This document shows positions 55,162 through 64,000 of a stretch of DNA of 64,000 nt, in pieces. A program made the position numbers and the translations under genes. Position 1 is the stretch's first letter, and each line of letters opens with the position of its first letter. Location of the stretch: assembly GCF_038396675.1 (NCBI RefSeq), contig NC_088931.1, positions 77,122,501 through 77,186,500 of the forward strand, read 5' to 3'. Source of the DNA: Hydra vulgaris (Eukaryota > Cnidaria > Hydrozoa > Anthoathecata > Hydridae). The notes below the pieces were generated by a model that saw only the letters and a list, made by a program, of their open reading frames with translations, searched no databases and had not been told where the DNA came from.

Positions 55162-56837
55162 CTGTAATTATAAAAAAATTTATTTTTGTATTTTTTACAA
55201 AATTTTATTTTCAAAAGTCTGGTGTTGCTTTAACCTAATATATATACCATAACAAAAAAAAAAACATGACAGAATTGTTTTGTTTAAAGTGCAAAAGTGA
55301 TAAACTATCATTCAAAATCCTTACTGAGTAAAATTGAGAATTTGTATTAATTTTTCTGTTTAAAGGATGGTCTTACTGTAATACATTTTTTCTAAAATGA
55401 AAATTTTTTTAATTTTGTAATGAACGTCATAAACTATAATTGGAAAAAAACTGAATGAACAAAATGCACACCATGACTACTAATTTATAAGGGTCTGAAT
55501 TCAAAAAAATTCGAAAAAATTATTTCTTAAATTAAAATTCCTTACAAAGAATTTACGAAACAAAATTGTTATGAACTATTGCAAATATATTGTATAATAA
55601 AAGTAAATATAAATCTTAAAATAATCTCCAAAAACGGTCTAATTCAACAGATCGAAATTTAAAAAAATTTGATAGGATCAAATTTTACAGTCATAGTCAG
55701 ACTTTTATAGCAAGAATGAATTTGATTCTGAAACCATTAACTTAAAGAGAAATTAGAGAGGTTCAAATTTGATCAAATTATAGATTTAAAAAATGAACTT
55801 TTGACTTTTTTTTAAATAGAAAATTGATAAATTTGCCTTACCTGTTAACGTGAAGGCTGACTAGAGGCAGATTCCATCAATTTGTGAACTTTTATCTGGC
55901 CGGAGAACAAGCCATTAACTTGTTTTCCATATTTTTAGCTGTGAAGAGCATAATATATTTAACAGGAATGAGTTTGGTTTTGTTCTTTGTCGTTACAAGG
56001 TATCAACCTTGTATTTTTGCACGCATAGATATCTATGACAAGAAGTTAGGAACCAAAGAGATAGTTTGGAATTGAATTTTAAACCCATGAAAATAGGACT
56101 TGTTGTTTTAAAGCTAAAATGTGTTTTTCTTAGTTTTTAATTAATTATTAAATTGTAATATAAAATTTTTAATTAAAAAGAAACTAAAATATTAAGAACA
56201 AAAAGTTCCCCATAAAGCAATTTTAGTTCCCGAAATTTTACAAACCGTTTGCCAGAAAATGTTTACATTTTTTCACCATAATTTTTGGAAGAAAAAGACT
56301 CGTTTTTTTCACAAAATAATTGTATTTTTGGACAAAAGCGCCAATATGCGCTAGTAAAAACAATTGAAATGTGATTGTACATACTGATGTTATAATTTTT
56401 TTTAAAATCTTAGATTGACTCCTCTCGACTTTCCAGAAAAGTTAAAGTTTCTCATTCTAATTGAGCCTCAAAAAAGAACTCAAAAAAATTCAAAAAAATA
56501 GCTTTATTTACTTTGAATATATTTGTTCATAATAAATATTGACACTTTTAATAGCTTTTTATTGTCGATAACTATTCACTTAATCATTTATTAATTAAAA
56601 AACTTTACTATTATTATTAAGAGTGTCAAATTTGCAAAAAAAACTAGCTCGGCATAAACATATTTTTTTATTGATTTATTGGAAATTATGGACAAATCTA
56701 TATAAATTATTAAATTTGATCAATCATTCTTTCAGATTTTGTAAAAAAAAAATTTTTTTTCTATGTTCGTCGTACGAGCCTTTTTTTGACCACTGTGTGG
56801 GGCTTTTCTTTGATAGCTTGCGGCCATCAAAGAAAAT
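55162..56837 (-). other. Broken middle part or intron of the same unnamed gene
   Basis: About 56837-56750 continues in frame after a TAA as IFFDGRKLSKKSPTQW and GSYDEHR, like the family's KLFYFDGRKD..T block. The rest, down to 55162, has no readable family motif and is AT-rich. Confidence 0.4.
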
Positions 56838-57640
56838 TTATTTTGGGCCTACTGAACACATATCTAATTTTGCTTCTTGTGAAGTACCTCTAAGCAGCTC
56901 TATTTGGTGCCTTAACTTTGTCCGGTCTATGATAGCTCTGTCATGTTTCCTCATAATTCCATATTCTGGAAGCGCCGCAGTAGCAATAGCAGCTCTAGCA
57001 GCATTAAATAGATACACGGATCTGTCACATTCTCTAGCAACTGTTGGAAACTTTATCATATTTATACTAGATTCACTATCTAATTCACAGAAGTCTGACA
57101 ACTGATCATCATTAAAATTTCTCTGAACTTCTTATCACCAGACATAATATCTGCATCTATATTCGAACTGATACTATCAGATGCTTTCATAGTTTGGTAT
57201 GCAAAAAGAAATCATTTATTTTTGCGGTTCTCTCAAATGTTTTAGCTCATTTAAAAGTGGCTTCCTTAACCAAAGGACCAATAGCTATATTTCTTTCATT
57301 TCTTCAATCCAATAAAAATTCACGCTCAAGTATTAACTTTCGTTTTCTCGGGCAAGTGCAGTTACTTAAGTTAAGAAAATTACATACTGCAATGTCAAAA
57401 CTAAGCTTACCTACTTAGCGAGAGGATGATTCTTAAACTTTCGTTTAAGAATCATCCTCAAACCGTTATGCAAAGATTTTACTTTCTGCTGCACTCTTCT
57501 CATTGTAACAATTGAAATGCCAGATTTCAACCAAAGTCTATGACATTGGTAGAAACATAAAAAGCTATTATGCTTTGAAGTCCTTGGAAGTTGTAACTGA
57601 ATAAAAAAATAAAAGTGTTGCATAACTTCCTCAACAGTTG
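56838..57640 (-). pseudogene. N-terminal part of the same uncharacterised gene
   Basis: 57411-57623 (minus) reads CFYQCHRLWLKSGISIVTMR, then QQKVKSLHNGLRMILK, resembling the family's W-x-K-A-x-I-P-x-R helix region. 57370-57200 holds remnants such as LEREFLLD and NIAIGPLVKEATFK. 56838-57101 is open: PTVARECDRSVYLFNAARAA, IATAALPEYGIM, IIDRTKLRHQIE, close to the family's ECDR.GVS..AAA.IA.A.L...G and VIDRSK.RR motifs. Stops and frame changes separate them. A 17-bp foldback at 57422-57459 lies within the coding remnant. Confidence 0.5.
57422..57459. repeat. 17-bp perfect inverted repeat, 4-nt loop
   Basis: GAGGATGATTCTTAAAC, loop TTTC, then its exact complement. It lies inside the decayed N-terminal coding segment of the unnamed transposon-like gene. 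Confidence 0.95.
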
Positions 57641-58179
57641 GAGGTTTGCGAGAAGTTAAGTCAAGCTTATTACAAGATTTGTTGCCAAAATAATATACTA
57701 AACTTTCTATTTCTAATTTTATTTTGAAATAAATGATAAAAATAATTTAAAAAGATGCTTGTTAAAATCTTTACAACAAAATTAGAGACCGCCGATCCGA
57801 TAATGATTGTCGGATTGTGCACCGAACTATCTTTGCAGATCGGTTCAAACTATTTACGGATTGATTTGATCCAAAAATAATGTGTCGGAAAATAAAGTTT
57901 TTTAGGATTACAATCTGGTCCGGAACTTTCGGATTGGATTGCAGCTCGAAAATGTTTCTTTCGGATTGGAATCGAACCGATATTTTTTTGCGGATTTATG
58001 CGGATTCAGAATTAGGAATGCTTTTGAAGTAAGATTTTTTATTTTTTTCTAATATTCAAATATACAATGAAATGAAATGATTTGCATGCTTACAAATAAA
58101 AAAAGTTGTCAGAATCACACTGAAAGCTTATTATTTTCCAAATTCATTTCCTGGCCACACAATGTCTTGAATTTCGTTG
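57641..58179. other. No gene; CGGATT-rich patch
   Basis: 57785-58015 is relatively GC-rich and contains about eight CGGAT(T) or complementary ATCCG motifs (e.g. CCGCCGATCCGATAATG, GTCGGATTGTG, TTTCGGATTGG). It may be part of a decayed repeat; no coding sequence seen. Confidence 0.5.
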
Positions 58180-59330
58180 AGTTGTTTAGTGTTTTCTTTC
58201 ATATATATACCAGCATCTCAACTTTTGAGTTTGAAAGATTGGTTTTTCTAGAGTTGTATATGTTTCCTGTTGTTGAGTAAAATCTTCAGATGCAGGTGAT
58301 GCAGCAGGTAGACAAAAGTTTTTTCTGGCCAGCATTGACATTATTGGGTAAATATACTGAATTTGTTTCCAGAATTCCCAGTACATTTGTATTTGCTGGA
58401 ACTGGTTTTGCATTCAAATACCCCTCAATTTCAGCTGAAATAGCTTTCTTGGTGCTTGTTTTACCTCCAGGATTAATGTAAGCTGCATTAAACACTTTCT
58501 TCCTCAGCTTTTCAGGAAAATCAAAGTTGTCATCATCCTCATCATCCAACATTGAAGATGAAGAGTGCTTTGGCTATCCAAACGTTCTTTTTCTCTTCCA
58601 TATCTTTTTTTAATGCAGTTGTGACTACTTCAAACTTTGCCTTCTTTTTCTAACCCTTTCTGTTAGGGTTTAAAAAATGAGCAACGGAGCATTCAATATT
58701 CATAAGTTCCCCTTCGAACCTTTTGTCTAGATCTTAATTGAAGTAGTGAGCAAGCTCTGATGAAACCTCGGTTTTTGGCTTGATCATCTTCATTACTAAT
58801 CTTCCTCTGATGTTGTATAGGTAATTAATAACAGTACAGATGCTAACATTCTTTTCGCTGCTGCATTTCTCGGAGAATTCTGAGAAGCCTTTCAGAAGCC
58901 GGATGACAGATTGAATACTTCCGCTTCATCTTCTGTTGATATAAGATCTGTCAACTTACAACCTCCAGAAACAGTGCTGTTCAAATTTTTTAATGAATGC
59001 ATTGCTGGAAAAAGATCCACCACAGACATTTGATGGAGGTCAGAGTTCCATCTTGTGGGTCATTTCTGCACTAACTTCGTTCTGAAGTAATTCAAGACTT
59101 TGGCAACATTAACTAAAGTCATAGCATTTTGAGAGGACTGATTGAAGTAACCTACTAATCTTATTATTTTGTGGCTGAGAATTGACCATTTTGGACATCT
59201 TTTATCATCGACATGATAAAAGATGTCTGAAAGGTTCCCAAATAGAAAATAAAGGATCAAAAACAAGCAGTTAAATAATAGGCCGGCTGAACAATACAAA
59301 AAAGATAAATGCTGATTTTATCTGTAAAAA
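58180..59330 (-). pseudogene. hAT transposase remnant with C-terminal dimerisation motif
   Basis: Minus-strand order: about 59110-59020 VLNYFRTKLVQ, then TRWNSDLHQMSVVDLF (the hAT TRWNST block). About 58850-58660: TVINYLYNIRGRL, LDKRFEGELMNIECSVAHFL, NPNRK (the FLDPR-like block). 58290-58552: LDDEDDDNFDFPEKLRKKVF, AEIEGYLNAKPVPANTNV. After a frameshift, 58190-58385: QYIYPIMSMLARKNFCLPAA, SPASEDF (the hATC block YP.LS.LAR..L.IPATSA.SER.FS). Multiple frame changes make it inactive. The N-terminal BED finger was not found and no terminal repeats were seen. A perfect 15-bp foldback lies at 59194-59227. Confidence 0.8.
59194..59227. repeat. 15-bp perfect inverted repeat, 4-nt loop
   Basis: GACATCTTTTATCAT, loop CGAC, then the exact complement. 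Confidence 0.95.
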
Positions 59331-60234
59331 TCACGACGCCGAGAGCTTAACAATATTTTTAATGACATTAAGAGGGGTATAACGATTGTCAGAGCGTGAG
59401 AGTATGTATTTTTTTAAAAAAAACAAAAAACACTTGCATCCCAGTAAGAGAGAGAACAAGCTGGGAAATTGAAGGTCAATACACAATCATGGAAAATGGA
59501 GTTAAAAACAAAATGAGAAAGAATGCAATAGGTGAAATTATTGTGAGGTAAAATTGTTTCAGGACGTCATGGTACTTCAAAAGGTTCATTAAAAGTCAAC
59601 CAAGAGATGTACAGCTTTCAAATCACAAAGAGACTGCTAAATAAAAACAACAATGCCATCGCAAAATAATAAAAAAGCCTTTTAGACACACCAATAAAGG
59701 CATTTAAAATCTCCAGAAAAAAAATCAACGCTTTTCTACATATATCTCAATATAAATTTACGACAATTCTAAAACGATTCAATTAACCTGAGAGAATAAA
59801 CAATTCGAAACACCGTGCTGGTTTTTTTTTCTTTATGAACGGGCTAAATATATAGTTAGAGAAGGCACCAAAGTTGTTTATTATTAAAACTTTATAAACC
59901 TTAATATTAAGAATTTAAATATAAATCGTTAGACAAAGAACCTATAATTTAATCATAGGCAGTCATTGTGATCAGAGATGTAGGTAAGTTTAAAGCTCAT
60001 TTAAAACCGAAATTCTTTTTCACTTTTATTCAACAGCAAAACACCTTATCTTTTATATGTTATATGTTGCATTTAAACATACAAATTTCAAACAAAAATA
60101 CTAATTAAGGTAGAATAAATGTTTTCTTGCTGCTTCAAAGTAACGACTCCAATTTGATAAAACTAAACCTATGCATACTTGCGCTCATAAATCAAGTCCT
60201 GGCGTATATTTTATACTCATGCTTGTCCGATAAG
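59331..60234. other. No recognisable gene
   Basis: AT-rich sequence downstream (3') of the TPR gene; nothing recognised. Confidence 0.5.
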
Positions 60235-60240
60235 TTTATT
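60235..60240 (-). promoter_or_regulatory. Candidate poly(A) signal of the TPR gene
   Basis: AATAAA on the minus strand about 55 nt after the TPR stop codon, a suitable spacing. Confidence 0.5.
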
Positions 60241-60294
60241 TGTTTGCTTACTGTATGCCTCTCTTCACAATATCTTTACACTTTTGATATAGTT

Positions 60295-62837
60295 TTATCT
60301 TTTTTTGCATTTTTCAATCCACTCTATCGTTTTAAGTGTATCTGCATGTGTTTTTCCAAAAACATCATTTTGCAAAAGTTCTACCTCTCTCAGTTTACTT
60401 TCTGCCTCCACATATTCCTTTTTTGCATACAAGCTCATTCCAATCCAGTACTTAGTTTTTATTGAGTCAGCATGTTTTTCTCCGAAAACTTCTTTTTGAA
60501 GACTCTCAACATCTTTCCAAATTTTTTCTGCGTTATCATATTGCTTTTTTGCATACAAACACGTTCCAATCCAGTACTTAGTTTTTATTGTGTCAACATG
60601 TTTCGCTCCAACAACCTCTTTTTGAAAACTTTCAACATCATTCCATTTCTTTTCTGCACTATCTAACTGCTTTTGTTCATACAAACACATTCCAATCCAG
60701 TACATAGTTTTTATTGTGTCAACATGTTTCTCTCCAAAAACCTCTTTTTGAAGATTTTCAACATCTTTCCATATCTTTTCTGTACTATCAAACTGCTTTT
60801 TTGAATACAAACACATTCCGATCCAGTACTTAGTTTTCATTGTGTCAACATGTTTCTCTCCAAGAACCTCTTTTTGAAGAATCTCTACAGCATTCCATAT
60901 CTTTTCTGCATTATCAAATTGCTTTTTTGCATAAAAGCACATTCCAATCCAGTACTTAGTTTTCATTGTGTCAACATATTTCTCTCCAAAAACTTCTTTT
61001 TGAAAACTTTCAACATCATTCCATATCATTTCTGCGTTATCTAACTGCTTTTTTTCATACAAACACATTCCAATCCAGTACTTAGTTTTTATTGTGTCAA
61101 CATGTTTCTCTCCAAGAACTTCTTTTTGAAGATTCTGGACATCTTTCCATATCTTTTCTGCGTTATCAAATTGCTTTTTTGCATACAAGCACATTCCAAT
61201 CCAGTACTTAGTTTTCATTGTGTTAACATATTTCTCTCCAAAAACATTTTTTTGAAGATTCTCGACATCTTTCCATGTCATTTCTGCATTATCATATTGC
61301 TTTTTTTCATACAAACACATTCCAATCCAGTACTTAGTTTTCGTTGTGTCAACATGCTTCTCTCCAAGAACTTCTTTTTGAAGATATTCAACATCTTTCC
61401 ATATCTTTTCTGCGTTATCTAACTGCTTTTTTTTATACAAACACATTCCAATCCAGTACTTAGTTTTTATTGTGTCAACATGTTTCTCTCCAAGAACTTC
61501 TTTTTGAAGATTCTGGACATCTTTCCATATCTTTTCTGCGTTATCAAATTGTTTTTTTGCATACAAGCACATTCCAATCCAGTACTTAGTTTTCATTGTG
61601 TCAACATATTTCTCTCCAAAAACTTCTTTTTGAAGATTCTCGACATCTTTCCATATCATTTCTGCGTTATCATATTGCTTTTTTTCATACAAACACATTC
61701 CAATCCAGTACTTAGTTTTCATTGTGTCAACATATTTCTCTCCAAACACTTCTTTTTGAAGATTCTCGACATCTTTCCATATCATTTCTGCGTTATCATA
61801 TTGCTTTTTTTCATACAAGCACATTCCAATCCAGTACTTAGTTTTTATTGTGTCCTCATGCTTCTCTCCAAGAACTTCTTTTCGAAGAATCTCAACATCT
61901 TTCCACATTTTTTCTGAGTTATCATGTTGCTTTTTTGTATACAAACACATTCCAACCCAGTATTTAGTTTTCATTGTGTCAACATGTTTCTCTCCAAGAA
62001 CTTCTTTTTGAAGATATTCAACATCTTTCCATATCTTTTCTGCATTATCATATTGCTTTTTTGCATACAAACACATTCCAATCCAGTACTTAGTTTTCAT
62101 TGTGTCAACATATTTCTCTCCAAAAACTTCTTTTTGAAGATTCTCGACATCTTTCCATATCATTTCTGCGTTATCATATTGCTTTTTTTCATACAAACAC
62201 ATTCCAATCCAGTACTTAGTTTTCATTGTGTCAACATATTTCTCTCCAAACACTTCTTTTTGAAGATTCTCGACATCTTTCCATATCATTTCTGCGTTAT
62301 CATATTGCTTTTTTTCATACAAGCACATTCCAATCCAGTACTTAGTTTTTATTGTGTCCTCATGCTTCTCTCCAAGAACTTCTTTTCGAAGAATCTCAAC
62401 ATCTTTCCACATTTTTTCTGAGTTATCATGTTGCTTTTTTGTATACAAACACATTCCAACCCAGTATTTAGTTTTCATTGTGTCAACATGTTTCTCTCCA
62501 AGAACTTCTTTTTGAAGATATTCAACATCTTTCCATATCTTTTCTGCATTATCATATTGCTTTTTTGCATACAAACACATTCCAATCCAGTACTTAGTCT
62601 TCATTGTGTCAACATGTTTCTCCCCTATTAATGCTTTTTGAGTATTTTCAACATCCCTCCACAGGTTTTCTGCGTCATCTAATTGGTTTTTTGCATAAAA
62701 CGACATTGCGTTCTTGAAATTTACCCTAAGTTCGTCAATATGTTTTTCTTTTGCTCCTTTATCTGTCGAGGATTGTAACTGAGAATCGTTAGTTGAGCAT
62801 TTTATTAAAAGGCTACGATCTTCGCAATTACTGCAAT
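60295..62837 (-). CDS. Tandem TPR repeat protein, 3'-terminal exon (19 repeats)
   Basis: One open exon runs from an acceptor (TTTTTTAG, exon starts 62837, phase 1) to TAA at 60295. After an N-terminal stretch with DCSNCEDRSLLIKCSTNDS and EKHIDELRVNFKNA come 19 units of exactly 42 aa (126 bp), then KCKKR. Consensus unit: MCLYAKKQYDNAEKIWKDVE, NLQKEVFGEKHVDTMKTKYW, IG. The G-x-x-x-Y, AE, G..H.DT spacing is that of kinesin-light-chain/nephrocystin-type TPRs, which fold as paired helices for protein binding. Units 2-5 are repeated exactly as units 6-9 (504 bp apart). A first Met in the exon (62706) starts repeat 1, but the frame is open upstream to the splice site, so the real start is probably in an earlier exon. 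The exon is free of stops, and the protein is likely cytoplasmic. In Hydra such TPR arrays are reported with NACHT domains; no such domain is visible here. Confidence 0.88.
61346..62353. repeat. Higher-order 504-bp duplication within the TPR array
   Basis: Blocks of four 126-bp units are duplicated head to tail; for instance TGTCCTCATGCTTCTCTCCA occurs at 61851 and again at 62355. At protein level units 2-5 equal units 6-9. Boundaries are approximate because all units are similar. Confidence 0.85.
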
Positions 62838-64000
62838 CTAAAAAAATTAAAATGCTTGCTTAAAAATGAATGCTTGCTAAATGTTTAACTTTTATATTTC
62901 TATTTTTACAAATATTTTTTAATATTCTTATTAAATGTGATATTTATTTCTATATATAATATACACATAATGGCCTGTTAAGGTTTTAATCAAAATAATA
63001 GTTGAAGTTTGCTTGATGTAATTTTATAATTTCAATTACTCTTTAGCCTATAGAATGACAAATAAACTTTGTATGTAATATAAAGTTGTAAAGTATAATC
63101 TTGAATTTTACTGTCAATGAGAATATAAGTTCGCCACAATAAAACTGAAAAAGCAAAATCCAAAATGCAAAAACGGATTTTTTGCAATGTTTTTAATTGC
63201 ACTTTAAAGAATAATTATATTTCATAAACCACATAGAATCCTAATGCTGACTGAGCTATGAAAGCTAACTACAAAGATTCATACTTAATTATGTAAACAT
63301 CCTCATTGATACAAGCATCCTCCTTAGATAACACTTTATAACAACATAAATCAAATTCATTTCTAAAATATTTTCTGTTTAAAGTTTAACGGCAAATTTA
63401 TGCACCCGTTTACTAAAAATAATTATTTTATAGCAAATGAGAATTATTGTATACTTTAATATACTGTGGTCAAAAAACATAACCTTGACCCTTTAACGAT
63501 TAAACCTTGCACATTCGTAACCAAATAGTGCCAGACCTGCCCATTCCTAATTAAATAATCTTCACACCCTCAACCTTAACCCCAACCTCCAGATTCCTTG
63601 TATACTTCCCTATACCTCCCTAACACATCTAAAGCCCTTAACAAAACTCAGTACTTTTAAAAAAAGTCTCCCCTCATAGTATATTAAGTGTAAATAAAAT
63701 TTACAGAATAAAAAGTCCTCTAATCCCCAGAATACATTTTTTGATTGCATTTTAAAAAATGCATCCTGTTTTTAAAAATATGATTGGTGTAGCTGTCAAA
63801 CAATTGATCTAAAATCAAAACTAAAAGTGAACTTAAAATATCATCAATTATCAGACATATGGAATATATCTACTTTAGTTACTTAAAAAATGTTTTTTTT
63901 TGCATTTTTAAAAATTACAGGAGCGTGTAGAAACAAATAGTCCTTTCGGTAAAAAATAATGTAGGAATGCTAAAAACAAAAATAACAATTGCTTAATTCT
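62838..64000. other. Upstream intron of the TPR gene; nothing recognised
   Basis: AT-rich sequence expected to be the intron upstream of the TPR exon (minus strand). 63480-63640 is pyrimidine-rich on the plus strand (runs of ACC and CCT). I could not identify another exon. Confidence 0.5.

Noticed and set aside
60127..62631. Plus-strand open frames rich in Phe/Leu/Ser across the TPR gene
   Set aside because: They repeat with the 126-bp unit because the array lacks antisense stops; the minus strand has the TPR pattern, splice acceptor and poly(A) signal.

Overview
This is an animal (eukaryotic) window, very AT-rich, intron-containing and crowded with transposable-element debris. The base composition, the very long (TA)n tracts, the jockey/CR1-type LINE fragments, and cnidarian-looking versions of KMT5A, cyclin D and a kinesin-light-chain-type TPR protein all suggest a Hydra-like hydrozoan. 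The species call is inference. I see no bacterial features, rRNA genes, CRISPR array or convincing free-standing tRNA gene.

Host genes. (1) 12609-16555 (+) holds the 3' exons of a KMT5A/SET8/PR-Set7 histone H4K20 monomethyltransferase, including a short upstream exon with a PIP-box-like degron and two SET exons. (2) 18437-21115 (-) is a complete five-exon D-type cyclin of 300 aa. It has an N-terminal LxCxE retinoblastoma-binding motif and a C-terminal TPTD phosphodegron. The two cell-cycle genes are convergent, 1.9 kb apart, with a SINE and (TA)n tracts between them. (3) 48539-50516 (+) is the C-terminal part of a LAR-type receptor protein tyrosine phosphatase, with in-frame stops in D1/D2 and a D2 active site lacking the catalytic Cys; it is probably a pseudogene. 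(4) 60295-62837 (-) is a large exon with 19 nearly identical 42-aa TPR repeats, including an exactly duplicated four-repeat block. Its 5' exons lie further up the strand, beyond 62837. (5) 34559-34683 (-) may be an isolated Tudor-like exon.

Mobile elements, left to right: tRNA-derived SINE (198-424 +); two LINE fragments in divergent orientation (2745-3690 -, 3740-4730 +); a decayed unnamed repeat gene (5218-6086 -); two hAT-type MITEs (7818-8284; 8577-8758 with a perfect 8-bp target duplication); LINE pieces (9590-10015, 10600-11050, 11600-12330, all +); a second SINE copy (16801-17048 -); a pogo/Tigger transposase remnant (30050-31680 -); a LINE scrap (32040-32480 -); a foldback-ended repeat (32646-33343); a Ty3/gypsy element with 136-bp LTRs and an internal deletion (36068-39583 -); a nearly full-length but 3'-truncated LINE (42073-44520 -); a Tc1 element with IR/DR ends sitting inside (TA)n (51455-53438); an uncharacterised transposon-like gene (54632-57640 -); and a hAT transposase remnant (58180-59330 -).

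A recurrent feature is a set of short, near-perfect inverted repeats (10-34 bp arms, loops of 0-12 nt), several lying inside decayed transposon coding sequence. The remaining long stretches are AT-rich with no recognisable gene, and are listed as such.
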